Part shown: piece by piece, positions 1 to 9,156 of the stretch | Layout of the letters: every line of letters begins with the position of its first letter | How positions within the stretch are numbered: position 1 is the stretch's first letter | From: Paracoccaceae bacterium | GTDB lineage: Bacteria; Pseudomonadota; Alphaproteobacteria; Rhodobacterales; Rhodobacteraceae | Assembly (NCBI GenBank): GCA_030148745.1 | Contig: JASBSV010000055.1 | Span: forward strand, 1 to 64,000 | Direction of reading: 5' to 3' | Length of the DNA: 64,000 bases | Position numbers and translations under genes: made by a program | Notes under the pieces: model-generated | Seen by the model: only the letters and a program-made list of their open reading frames with translations | Told to the model about the DNA's origin: nothing | Databases searched by the model: none

Positions 1-410
1 TGGACCTTTTCGCGCCGCTCGTGGCGTTCCTGCGCCTCAAGCGACATGGTCGCGATCGGGCGCGCATCCAGACGTTTGAGCGAAATCGGCTCTCCGGTTT
101 CCTGGCAATAGCCGTATTCGCCTTCTTCGATGCGGCGCAGCGCGGCGTCGATCTTGGCCACCAGCTTGCGCTGGCGATCCCGGGTTCTCAGTTCCAGAGA
201 GCGGTCGGTCTCTTCACTGGCCCGGTCGGCGACATCGGGAATATTACGGGTGCTGTCCTGCAACCCTTCGATTGTGTGCTTGGTATCGTCCATCAGATCC
301 GCTTTCCAGTTCAGAAGCTTTCGGCGGAAATATTCAAGCTGGCGCTCGTTCATGAACGGCTCGCTCTCGGCGGGACGATAATCGTCGGGCAGAAAAACCT
401 CTGCTTTCAT
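1..410 (-). CDS. dksA: RNA polymerase-binding transcription factor DksA (partial, C-terminus runs off window)
   Basis: Reverse-strand translation MKAEVFLPDDYRPAESEPFMNERQLEYFRRKLLNWKADLMDDTKHTIEGLQ...EEGEYGYCQETGEPISLKRLDARPIATMSLEAQERHERREKV is typical DksA. Confidence 0.93.
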   Translation of the reverse strand, partial: MKAEVFLPDDYRPAESEPFMNERQLEYFRRKLLNWKADLMDDTKHTIEGLQDSTRNIPDVADRASEETDRSLELRTRDRQRKLVAKIDAALRRIEEGEYGYCQETGEPISLKRLDARPIATMSLEAQERHERREKV

Positions 411-589
411 ACCTGCTCCCTCTCGCAGGCCGGGGTCGATATGTGGTGCACTATATGACATCCGGCAGGTTCCGCCGCCCGAATACACCCGGCGGGGGGG
501 GATGTCACTCCCAATTCACACGAGGTTGAAGGGAAATTTCGATGTGATAGAAGCGCGTGAACCGATCCTGTGAGGCGCTTGTAAAAACC

Positions 590-1429
590 ATGAAATTTTC
601 CGGTACCGATGCCTATGTGGCAACCGAAGACCTGACCGTTGCAGTAAATGCCGCCGTGGCGCTGGAACGGCCCTTGCTGGTCAAGGGCGAGCCGGGGACA
701 GGCAAGACCGAACTGGCCCGGCAGGTGGCCGATGCACTGAAGCTGCCGATGATCGAATGGCACATCAAATCGACGACCAAAGCGCAGCAGGGGCTTTACG
801 AATATGACGCCGTCAGCCGGCTGCGCGACAGTCAGCTGGGCGATGAGCGGGTGCATGACGTGGCCAATTACATCCGCAAGGGCAAGCTGTGGCAGGCTTT
901 TGAAGCGGATGGCAAAAGCGTTTTGCTGATCGATGAGATCGACAAGGCCGATATCGAGTTTCCAAACGATCTTTTGCAGGAACTCGACCGGATGGAGTTT
1001 CATGTCTATGAAACCGGCGCCACGATCCGCGCGCGCCACCGCCCCGTCGTGATCATCACATCCAACAACGAAAAAGAACTGCCCGACGCATTTCTGCGCC
1101 GCTGTTTCTTTCACTATATCCGCTTTCCGGACATGGAAACGATGCGCAAGATCGTCGAGGTGCATCATCCGGGCATCAAAGAGGCGCTATTGACCACCGC
1201 CCTGACCCAGTTCTTTGAACTGCGCGAAACAGCAGGGCTTAAGAAAAAACCGTCAACCTCCGAGGTTCTGGACTGGCTCAAGCTGCTGCTGGCCGAGGAT
1301 CTGGGCCCCGAGGATCTCAGGCGCGATGGCAAGAACGCCCTGCCCCGGCTGCATGGCGCGCTTTTGAAGAACGAGCAGGACGTGCATCTGTTCGAGCGTC
1401 TGGCCTTTGCCGCGCGCGGCCAGCGCTAG
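590..1429 (+). CDS. MoxR-family AAA+ ATPase
   Basis: Walker A GEPGTGKT, Walker B VLLIDEIDKAD, MoxR-like architecture; ATG at 590 preferred over the ORF start at 557. Confidence 0.9.
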   Translation: MKFSGTDAYVATEDLTVAVNAAVALERPLLVKGEPGTGKTELARQVADALKLPMIEWHIKSTTKAQQGLYEYDAVSRLRDSQLGDERVHDVANYIRKGKLWQAFEADGKSVLLIDEIDKADIEFPNDLLQELDRMEFHVYETGATIRARHRPVVIITSNNEKELPDAFLRRCFFHYIRFPDMETMRKIVEVHHPGIKEALLTTALTQFFELRETAGLKKKPSTSEVLDWLKLLLAEDLGPEDLRRDGKNALPRLHGALLKNEQDVHLFERLAFAARGQR

Positions 1430-1584
1430 GCGCCGGCGGGGGCGGCTTTCACCGGCGGCGGGCGAAAACCGGCGCGCGGCGACAGGCGCCGCCGGCATGG
1501 GCCTTTAAAACCCCACAAAATGCCATAGTATCGACATGGAGGCGGGGCATCTCGTCAACAGATCACCCGCAGGAGCCTGACCGA

Positions 1585-2028
1585 TTGAGCCTTGAGATCC
1601 GACCGTTGCAGGCCAGCGACCAGCAGGACTGGCATCGCCTTTGGACGGCCTATCTGGAATTTTACGAAACCTCGGTCTCCGACGATGTCTATCGCCGTAG
1701 CTTTGCGCGGCTTCTGGGGGACGACCCACAGGATTTCAACGGTTTGCTGGCAGTGCAGGACGGGCGCGCGGTGGGCCTGGTGCATTACCTCTTTCATCGC
1801 CACGGCTGGAAGGTTGAAAACGTCTGTTACCTTCAGGATCTTTATGTCGATCCGGCAGCGCGCGGCGCGGGCATCGGCCGCGCCCTGATCGAGGCGGTCT
1901 ATGGTGCCGCCGACCGCGCCGGGTCGCCGGATGTCTATTGGCTGACCCAGGATTTCAACGCGAGCGCACGAAAACTTTATGATCGCATCGGTCGCCTGAG
2001 CCCATTTATCAAATACAATCGGAAGTAA
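1585..2028 (+). CDS. GNAT family N-acetyltransferase
   Basis: LYVDPAARGAGIGRALIEAVY acetyl-CoA binding motif. Confidence 0.88.
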   Translation: MSLEIRPLQASDQQDWHRLWTAYLEFYETSVSDDVYRRSFARLLGDDPQDFNGLLAVQDGRAVGLVHYLFHRHGWKVENVCYLQDLYVDPAARGAGIGRALIEAVYGAADRAGSPDVYWLTQDFNASARKLYDRIGRLSPFIKYNRK

Positions 2029-2029
2029 T

Positions 2030-3400
2030 GTGTTGAAGTTTTATTTTATTCCTCTGGCCCTTGGTCTGGCTGCCTGCGCCCCGGCGGCGGTGAACGAGCC
2101 TGCGGCGCGGCGGGTTCCCCTGCCCGCAAGCCTGCCGCCGATGAAGGTCTTTGCCGACACTGTCACCCAGCCTCCGGCGCGCTCGAACGCGGCGCTGGCG
2201 CAGGATTTTCTGGATCTTTCCTTTCGGATGGAAAGCGGGCGCGAGCTTCCGATACTGACCAGGTTCGAGGAACCGATCACCGTGCGCACCATAGGCCGAC
2301 CCGGACCCAGCCTGACCCCGGATCTTGAGCGGCTTCTGGCGCGGCTGCGGCGCGAGGCGGGCATCGATATCGCCAGCGTGCCGCCGCAGGATGCCAGCGC
2401 CAATATCACCATCGAGACGGTTCCGCGCGCCGAGCTTCAGCGGCTAGTGCCGCAGGCGGCCTGTTTCGTGGTGCCGCGCATCTCAGGCTGGGCCGAATAC
2501 AAAAGGCTCAGGCGCAACCGCGCCGTGGACTGGACCACCCTGACCCGCCGCAGCAAGGTCGCGATTTTTATCCCCCGCGAGGTGCCCCCGCAAGAGATCC
2601 GCGATTGCCTGCACGAAGAGCTGGCGCAATCCATCGGCCCGCTCAACGACCTTTACCGGCTGCCCGACAGCGTCTTTAACGACGATAACTTCAACGCCGT
2701 TCTGACCGGTTTCGATATGCTGATGCTAAAGGTCTATTACGCGCCCGAGATCCGCAATGGCATGACCCGCGATCAGGTGGCGGTGCTTTTGCCCGGTATT
2801 CTGGCGCGGCTGAACCCCGCAGGCCTGAACGGCGCGCCCGAATATCTGGGCCCCACGCCGCGCAGCTGGATCAATGCAATCGAAGCGGCGCTTGGCCCGC
2901 GCACGGCGACAAGCGAACGGCTGCGCGCGGCGCGGCGGGCGGTGTCGATCGCTCAGGCGCAGGGCTGGAGCGACGGGCGCTATGCCTTCAGCCTCTTTGC
3001 GCTGGGGCGGCTTTCGCTGCGTACGGATCCCGAAACCTCTCTGGCGTCCTTTCTTCAGGCCGGGCGCATTTATGCCGCGCGGCCCGATACCAAATTGCAG
3101 ACCGCCCATGTCGCCATGCAGATGGCCGCCTTTTCGCTCTCTGCCGGTCAGCCCAAGGAAGCCATCGCGCTGATCGACGCGCAGCTTCCCACGGTGGGGG
3201 CGGCTGAAAACGCCTCGCTTCTGGCGACGCTTTTGATGATCAAATCCGAAGCGCTCGACCTTCTGGGCCGCGACGCTCAGGCGCAGCAGACCCGTCTCGA
3301 CAGCCTTGGCTGGGCACGATATGGCTTTGGCTCAGAGCGGCGGGTGCGGGCGAGACTGTCGGAAATCTCGTCGCTCAATCCAAAACGCCGCGGGTCATAA
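2030..3400 (+). CDS. DUF2927-type lipoprotein
   Basis: Lipobox-like LALGLAACAP N-terminus; central region resembles DUF2927 (HEELAQSIGPLNDLYRLPDSVFNDDNFN). Confidence 0.75.
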   Translation: MLKFYFIPLALGLAACAPAAVNEPAARRVPLPASLPPMKVFADTVTQPPARSNAALAQDFLDLSFRMESGRELPILTRFEEPITVRTIGRPGPSLTPDLERLLARLRREAGIDIASVPPQDASANITIETVPRAELQRLVPQAACFVVPRISGWAEYKRLRRNRAVDWTTLTRRSKVAIFIPREVPPQEIRDCLHEELAQSIGPLNDLYRLPDSVFNDDNFNAVLTGFDMLMLKVYYAPEIRNGMTRDQVAVLLPGILARLNPAGLNGAPEYLGPTPRSWINAIEAALGPRTATSERLRAARRAVSIAQAQGWSDGRYAFSLFALGRLSLRTDPETSLASFLQAGRIYAARPDTKLQTAHVAMQMAAFSLSAGQPKEAIALIDAQLPTVGAAENASLLATLLMIKSEALDLLGRDAQAQQTRLDSLGWARYGFGSERRVRARLSEISSLNPKRRGS

Positions 3401-3416
3401 AGGGCAGATCGCAGAT

Positions 3417-3584
3417 ATGTATTTCGTCATGGCAGCAATGGTTCTGGGGGCCATTTTCGGCGCAGTTCGCGCAAAACGTCATGGCGGGCGCGGCCTTGAT
3501 ATGGCGCAATACGGCGGCAGCTATGCCATCTTGTTCGGGATTGTAACGCTGATTCTTGTGATCGTGCTTTTGCGCGTGGCCTGA
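3417..3584 (+). CDS. small membrane protein (55 aa)
   Basis: MYFVMAAMVLGAIFGAVRAKRHGGRGLDMAQYGGSYAILFGIVTLILVIVLLRVA; two hydrophobic helices, abuts the next gene. Confidence 0.7.
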   Translation: MYFVMAAMVLGAIFGAVRAKRHGGRGLDMAQYGGSYAILFGIVTLILVIVLLRVA

Positions 3585-4769
3585 ATGTTCCTGCCGTTCT
3601 TCGATAATTTACGCAGCGCCGGCATCCCGGTGTCTCTGCGCGAATATCTGGCCTTTCTCGAAGGGATGAAGCGCGGTCTGGTCACCTATGACGTCGAGGG
3701 GTTCTATTATCTGGCCCGCACCGCGATGGTCAAAGACGAACGCAACCTCGACAAATTCGACCGCGCCTTTGCCCAAAGCTTTGAAGGGCTGGAGAACATC
3801 ACTTTCGAGCAGGTGATCGAAGCGGTCGATATTCCCGCCGACTGGCTGACCAAAATGGCCGAAAAGCACCTGTCGGAAGAAGAAAAAGCCGAGATCGAGG
3901 CACTGGGCGGGTTTGACAAGCTGATGGAGACGCTCAAACAGCGTCTGGCCGAACAAAAGGGCCGCCATCAGGGTGGATCGAAATGGGTGGGCACCGCCGG
4001 CACCTCGCCCTTTGGCGCCTATGGCTACAACCCCGAGGGCGTGCGCATCGGTCAGGACGGCTCGCGCCACCGCCGGGCGGTCAAGGTCTGGGACAAGCGC
4101 GAATTTCGCAACCTCGACGACACAGTAGAACTGGGCACGCGCAACATCAAGGTGGCGCTCAAACGGCTGCGCCGCTGGGCCCGCGACGGCGCCGCCGAAG
4201 AGCTGGACCTCGACGGCACCATCCGCGCCACCGCCGAACACGGATACCTTGACGTGCAAACCCGCCCCGAGCGGCGCAATGCGGTCAAGGTGCTGCTGTT
4301 TCTCGATGTCGGCGGCTCGATGGATCCGCATATCCGCCTGGTGGAGGAGCTTTTCAGCGCCGCACGCGCCGAATTCAAACATCTTGAGTATTTCTATTTC
4401 CACAACTGCCTTTACGAAGGCGTCTGGCGCGACAACCGCCGCCGCTGGAACGCCCAGACCCCGACCACCGAGGTTCTGCGCACCTATGGGCCGGACTATA
4501 AATGCATCTTCGTGGGTGACGCCGCGATGAGCCCCTATGAGGTGGCCTATCCGGGCGGGGCCAGCGAGCATTGGAACCAGGAAGCGGGGCAAACCTGGCT
4601 GCAACGGGCGCGGGCGCAATGGCCCTCGCATCTGTGGATCAACCCCACGCCCGAGCGGCACTGGCAATATACCCAGTCAACCCAGATGATCCGCGACATC
4701 TTTGAAGACCGGATGGTGCCGATGACCCTTCAGGGGATCAAGGCCGGCATGCGCGAGTTGGGCCGGTGA
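3585..4769 (+). CDS. VWA domain-containing (CoxE-like) protein
   Basis: VKVLLFLDVGGSMDPHIRLVEELFSAARAEFKHLEYFYFHN, CoxE/VWA-like. Confidence 0.88.
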   Translation: MFLPFFDNLRSAGIPVSLREYLAFLEGMKRGLVTYDVEGFYYLARTAMVKDERNLDKFDRAFAQSFEGLENITFEQVIEAVDIPADWLTKMAEKHLSEEEKAEIEALGGFDKLMETLKQRLAEQKGRHQGGSKWVGTAGTSPFGAYGYNPEGVRIGQDGSRHRRAVKVWDKREFRNLDDTVELGTRNIKVALKRLRRWARDGAAEELDLDGTIRATAEHGYLDVQTRPERRNAVKVLLFLDVGGSMDPHIRLVEELFSAARAEFKHLEYFYFHNCLYEGVWRDNRRRWNAQTPTTEVLRTYGPDYKCIFVGDAAMSPYEVAYPGGASEHWNQEAGQTWLQRARAQWPSHLWINPTPERHWQYTQSTQMIRDIFEDRMVPMTLQGIKAGMRELGR

Positions 4770-5119
4770 TCGCGGGCCTCAGACGGCTCTGGCGGCATCA
4801 GCGTCTGGCGACGATCGGCTTTGTTCTGGCCAGCGCCGCAACCGTGTTTTTTGCCGTCCGCTTTATCGTCTTCACCCTCTACTGGTCGGATCCGGCACAT
4901 CAGAACCAGCCCCTGCAACCCTGGATGACCCTGCCTTATGTCGCCCATTCCTGGCAGGTCCCGCCCGAAGCGCTTTTGCCCGCTCTGGGGCTGACCCGGT
5001 TGCCGCCCCGCCGCACCAGCCTGGCCGAACTGGCCGCGCAAATGGGCATCTCCCAGCAAACGCTGCTGGACCGTATTTCAGCAGCGCTTGCAGGCGCACA
5101 GGACCGGCCCGCAAAATGA
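4766..5119 (+). CDS. hypothetical membrane-anchored protein
   Basis: N-terminal TM, 4-nt overlaps with both neighbouring genes. Confidence 0.75.
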   Translation: MIAGLRRLWRHQRLATIGFVLASAATVFFAVRFIVFTLYWSDPAHQNQPLQPWMTLPYVAHSWQVPPEALLPALGLTRLPPRRTSLAELAAQMGISQQTLLDRISAALAGAQDRPAK

Positions 5120-5727
5120 CAGAGGATCTTATCGCGCTGGTGCCGCTCTATGGCAGCTGGCTGATCGCGGTGGTGACCTTTCTCAGCTGTCTTGCCGTGC
5201 CGGTGCCGGCCTCGCTGGTCATGATCACCGCCGGCGGCTTTGTGGCCTCGGGTGATCTGGGGCCATTGCAGACCCTCGGCGCGGCGGCAGGCGGCGCGAT
5301 CCTTGGCGATCAGACAGGATATGCAATCGGACGCAAGGGCGGTCGCCATCTTCTGGCCCGGATCGGCCAAAGCCCGGCGCGCGCGCGGGTGATCGACCAA
5401 GCGACCGGCCTGCTGCGTGCGCGCGGCTGGCTTGGTGTCTTTCTCAGCCGCTGGCTTTTCAGCCCCCTTGGCCCCTGGCTCAATCTGGCCAGCGGCGCGG
5501 CGCCACTGGACTGGCGCGTCTTCACACAGGCCGGCATCGCGGGCGAGCTTTTATGGGTGACCATCTATGTCGGACTTGGCTGGTCCTTCTCGGCCCATAT
5601 ACTCCTGCTGGCCGACCTTCTGGGCAGCGCTTCGGGTTTTCTGGCCGCGCTGGCGGTTGCCATCGGCCTTGGATTTTGGCTGCGCCGCGCGCTGCGCAGC
5701 AACAACAGCCCGCCGCGCGGGCGGTAA
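5116..5727 (+). CDS. DedA family (SNARE-associated/VTT) membrane protein
   Basis: DedA-like multi-TM protein with GGAILGDQTGYAIGRKGG and FLSRWLFSPLGPWLNLASGAA. Confidence 0.88.
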   Translation: MTEDLIALVPLYGSWLIAVVTFLSCLAVPVPASLVMITAGGFVASGDLGPLQTLGAAAGGAILGDQTGYAIGRKGGRHLLARIGQSPARARVIDQATGLLRARGWLGVFLSRWLFSPLGPWLNLASGAAPLDWRVFTQAGIAGELLWVTIYVGLGWSFSAHILLLADLLGSASGFLAALAVAIGLGFWLRRALRSNNSPPRGR

Positions 5728-5768
5728 TTTCACTTGCCGCAACGCCGCCGGCGCCCCATATCCCCTGC

Positions 5769-6455
5769 ATGCTCAAATTCACTCCCGTTCTTCTGGCCGT
5801 TCTTTATGCCCTGGTGATGTACCGGTTCTCGACCTGGCGCACCGCGCGCGAGCTTGACGCCCGCTCGCAACCACTGAACGATCCGATCCTCAAGGCGCTG
5901 ACCGCCGATATGGCCCGCGCACTCGATCTGCCTGAAATTCACGTGCGCATCTATGAAATCGATCCCGTCAACGGGCTGGCCGCACCGGACGGGCGCATCT
6001 TCATCACCCGCGGTTTTTACCGCAAATTCCAGCAAGGTGAGGTGACCGGCGCCGAACTGGCCAGCGTCATCGCCCACGAGCTGGGCCATGTCGCCCTGGG
6101 CCATTCACGCCGCCGGATGATTGATTTCTCCGGCCAGAACGCCCTGCGCACCGCCCTTGCCATGGTGTTTTCCCGCTTTCTTCCGGGCATCGGCATGGTT
6201 CTGGCCAATACGCTGACATCGCTTCTGGCCGCCCGGCTCTCGCGCCGCGACGAATATGAGGCCGACGCCTATGCCTCGGCCCTGCTGATCAAATCGGGCA
6301 TCGGCACCGGCCCGCAAAAATCGCTCTTTGCCAAACTCGACGCGCTGACACAATCGCCCGGCGGCAGCACCCCGGCCTGGCTGCTCAGCCACCCCCGGAC
6401 CCATGAGCGCGTCAAGGCGATCGAAACAAATGAGGCAAACTGGTCACCACGCTAA
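5769..6455 (+). CDS. M48 family metallopeptidase
   Basis: HELGH zinc motif (VIAHELGHVALGHSRRRM), N-terminal TM. Confidence 0.9.
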   Translation: MLKFTPVLLAVLYALVMYRFSTWRTARELDARSQPLNDPILKALTADMARALDLPEIHVRIYEIDPVNGLAAPDGRIFITRGFYRKFQQGEVTGAELASVIAHELGHVALGHSRRRMIDFSGQNALRTALAMVFSRFLPGIGMVLANTLTSLLAARLSRRDEYEADAYASALLIKSGIGTGPQKSLFAKLDALTQSPGGSTPAWLLSHPRTHERVKAIETNEANWSPR

Positions 6456-6482
6456 GCGGGGATTTCTTCTTTGCCCAAATAC

Positions 6483-7049
6483 TCAGATCCCGCCCTGGCC
6501 CGCAGATCCCTGCGCCAGGGCCTTGCTGAGCCGCGGCAGCCGGGCCTTTTTCAGCAGCGCCCGCACCTGCCACGGCGCGCCCGACAGACGCTCGGCCTCG
6601 GCGCGCACCGCCTCTACCACCGCCACCATCGCCGCGCGGTCGGCCTTGTAAAACCCAAGCAGAACCGCATCGGGATCGGCCCGGCTCAACCCCTCTTCGG
6701 CAAGGATATTGCGCGGAAAATCCTGCGCGTTCGATGTGACAATCGCCTCGGCCGAACCGGCAATCGCTGCCGCCAGCACATGGATATCGGCCGGATCGGG
6801 CAGCCAGAGCCGGGCCAGATCGCCTTGCCGCGGCTCAACTGCCGCGCCGGGCCATGCGGCCTGCAACAGCGCGATCTCTCCGCGCGCGACCGCCTCGCCT
6901 TCGGGGCCCAGTTTTCGCGCCGCGCGGGCCCATTCCTCCAGCACCCGCTCCGACCAGAGGGGCGTGTAAAACCCCGCCTTCGCCGCGCCTAAAAGCACCT
7001 CGCGCATCACGGTGGGGAAAAGAACGCAAGCGTCCAGAAAAAGCTTCAC
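6483..7049 (-). CDS. PIN domain-containing protein (putative ribonuclease)
   Basis: MKLFLDACVLFPTVMREVLL...WLPDPADIHVLAAAIAGSAEAIVTSNAQDFP; GTG start overlapping upstream stop (GTGA). Confidence 0.83.
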   Translation of the reverse strand: MKLFLDACVLFPTVMREVLLGAAKAGFYTPLWSERVLEEWARAARKLGPEGEAVARGEIALLQAAWPGAAVEPRQGDLARLWLPDPADIHVLAAAIAGSAEAIVTSNAQDFPRNILAEEGLSRADPDAVLLGFYKADRAAMVAVVEAVRAEAERLSGAPWQVRALLKKARLPRLSKALAQGSAGQGGI

Positions 7050-8245
7050 GGCAAGAGCCTGAAGAACAGCGCCTTGAGGTATCCGCTTTCGGCCAGTTCG
7101 GGCATCTGCGGATGATCGGCCCCGGCAAAGCCTGTGTGGATCAGCTGGGCGCGGCGCCCAGCCCGGCCGATACCGCGCAGACAGGCGGCGCGGAATTTTT
7201 CCAGATCGGCGGCGTGCGAGCAGGAACACAGCACCAGATAGCCGCCCTCCTCCACCAGCGGGCAGGCCAGCTTTGCGGTTTTCTCATAGGCCCGCAGCCC
7301 TGCCTCAAGCGCCTGTTTTGACGGCGCAAAGGCCGGCGGGTCGCAGACCACCGCGTCAAATCTGCGCCCGGCATCGGCCAGTGCGGTCATCACGCCGAAT
7401 GCATCGCCCTTTTGGCTGGCAAAGCGCGCCCCCGCGCCCATCGCCCCGGCCCCCGCTTCGGCCAGCGCCAGCGCGGGCGCCGAGCCGTCGACCGCCAGCG
7501 CCGAGGCGGCACCGCCGGCCAGCGCGGCAAGACTGAAACCGCCGACATGGGAAAACACATCCAGAACCGAACTGCCTTTGGACAGCGCCTGAAACATCGC
7601 ATGATTGGGCCGCTGATCGTAAAACAGGCCGGTTTTCTGCCCGCCCAGAAGATCGGCCATATAGATGGCCCCGTTCATCGGCACCGCAACCGGCCCCTCC
7701 AACGCGCCCAGCGTGACCGCGCTCTGATCGTCCAGCCCCTCAAGCGCCCGCGCCCGGCCCGAGGCGCTTTTGACAATCGTCGAAACGCCTGTCACCGCCA
7801 CCAGCGCCGCGGCCAGATCGTCAAACCGTGCCTCGGCCCAAGCGGCGTTGGGCTGCACGGCGGCGACATCGCCGAAACGGTCGATCACCACGCCGGGCAG
7901 GCCGTCGGCCTCGGCATGGATCAGCCGGTAGAACGGGCGTTCAAACAGCCGCTCGCGATGCGCCAGCGCGGTGGCGATGCGCGCCTCAAACCAGCTTTGG
8001 TCAATTACCGTTTGCGGATCGCGCGCCAGCATCCGGCAAAAGATCCGCGAGGCGGGGTTGACCGCAACCAGCCCCAGCGCGCGCCCCTCGCCATCTTCCA
8101 GCCGCGCCAGCGCGCCGGGGGGAAGCGCGCGGGTGCGCCGGTCAGTGACCAGCTCGTTTGCGTAAACCCACGGAAATCCGCGGCGCAGACGGCGCGGATC
8201 GGTTTTCGGTTTCAGGCGGATCAATGGCAAAAGGGAGGGCGTCAT
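7046..8245 (-). CDS. class I SAM-dependent rRNA (cytosine-C5) methyltransferase, RlmI-like
   Basis: N-terminal PUA-like RRGFPWVYANELV, SAM motif VLDVFSHVGGFSLAAL, catalytic VVCDPPAFAPSK. Confidence 0.88.
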   Translation of the reverse strand: MTPSLLPLIRLKPKTDPRRLRRGFPWVYANELVTDRRTRALPPGALARLEDGEGRALGLVAVNPASRIFCRMLARDPQTVIDQSWFEARIATALAHRERLFERPFYRLIHAEADGLPGVVIDRFGDVAAVQPNAAWAEARFDDLAAALVAVTGVSTIVKSASGRARALEGLDDQSAVTLGALEGPVAVPMNGAIYMADLLGGQKTGLFYDQRPNHAMFQALSKGSSVLDVFSHVGGFSLAALAGGAASALAVDGSAPALALAEAGAGAMGAGARFASQKGDAFGVMTALADAGRRFDAVVCDPPAFAPSKQALEAGLRAYEKTAKLACPLVEEGGYLVLCSCSHAADLEKFRAACLRGIGRAGRRAQLIHTGFAGADHPQMPELAESGYLKALFFRLLP

Positions 8246-8310
8246 GCCCTCCCCTTAAGGAATATCCCGGGCCACGAAAAGGGCCGGTGCGGTATTTTTC
8301 GTCTGCCGCC

Positions 8311-8937
8311 CTAGCGCGCAGCGACCACTGTGCCTTGTGCGGGGGCCGGTGCCGGGACCGGCGCGGCCAGCTCGCGCTGGATGATCTTGGCAAGATGGGC
8401 GGTGATGCGCACCTTCTGGGTCTGGCCCTGACGCTCGGCCTCCATCGCGCGATAGCCGCCATAGCCGATAAGATCGGTGGAAACCTCACGCGTGGGCACC
8501 ACGACCGCGCCGGTTTTCGCATCCAGTACGGTCAGATCGAAACGGATCGAATGGGTTCCGCCGATGGTAAAGCGGGTCTTTTCGGTCAGCGAATGAAAGC
8601 GGCGAACGGTGATATCGACGATGACCGGGCGCCCCTTGGTCATGGCAGCGGTGCCGCGGCCCATGCCGTCTTCAAATATCTTGCGAACCTGCTGATAACG
8701 GTCGCCAAAGGGGTCGCCGCGCCAGACGATATCAGCGAAGGGATAAAAGACATTCGCCTCCGAGACCTTCAGGCTCTGGGGCACGTTGACGCGCAGTTGG
8801 GTGACATCAAGAGCCACCGCCGGTGTCGGCAGGACCGGCCCGTCAATCGGTGCCTCACGTGTTGCCAGATCGGGCGCGGCACAGGCCGCAAGCCCAAGGG
8901 CCAGCATTGTCATTGCGGTAAAACGGCGCATAATCAT
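8311..8937 (-). CDS. DUF6778-like lipoprotein
   Basis: Lipobox LALGLAACAAP; start chosen at MIMRRFTAMTM rather than the 498-aa extended ORF. Confidence 0.7.
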   Translation of the reverse strand: MIMRRFTAMTMLALGLAACAAPDLATREAPIDGPVLPTPAVALDVTQLRVNVPQSLKVSEANVFYPFADIVWRGDPFGDRYQQVRKIFEDGMGRGTAAMTKGRPVIVDITVRRFHSLTEKTRFTIGGTHSIRFDLTVLDAKTGAVVVPTREVSTDLIGYGGYRAMEAERQGQTQKVRITAHLAKIIQRELAAPVPAPAPAQGTVVAAR

Positions 8938-9100
8938 AATTAACATCCTCTTGGCTCGTGCCCCATTCGATTGCGCAAAGAGATGCCGTGAAATTACGGC
9001 GAATTTTCGCCCAATTTTGTCCAATTCAGGGGTGAATTCATGCTCTGCCCCGGCATTTGTGCCAAAATTTGTCCGGGCCCCGCCGGATACCGCTGGAATT

Positions 9101-9112
9101 GTTAGCGCTAAC
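9101..9112. promoter_or_regulatory. perfect palindrome GTTAGCGCTAAC, LacI-family-type operator upstream of edd
   Basis: 12-bp perfect dyad with central CG, 45 bp before the edd ATG. Confidence 0.6.
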
Positions 9113-9156
9113 GGATTAAGAAGCGACCAACACCCAAGGCGCAAGGAAAAGCACCC

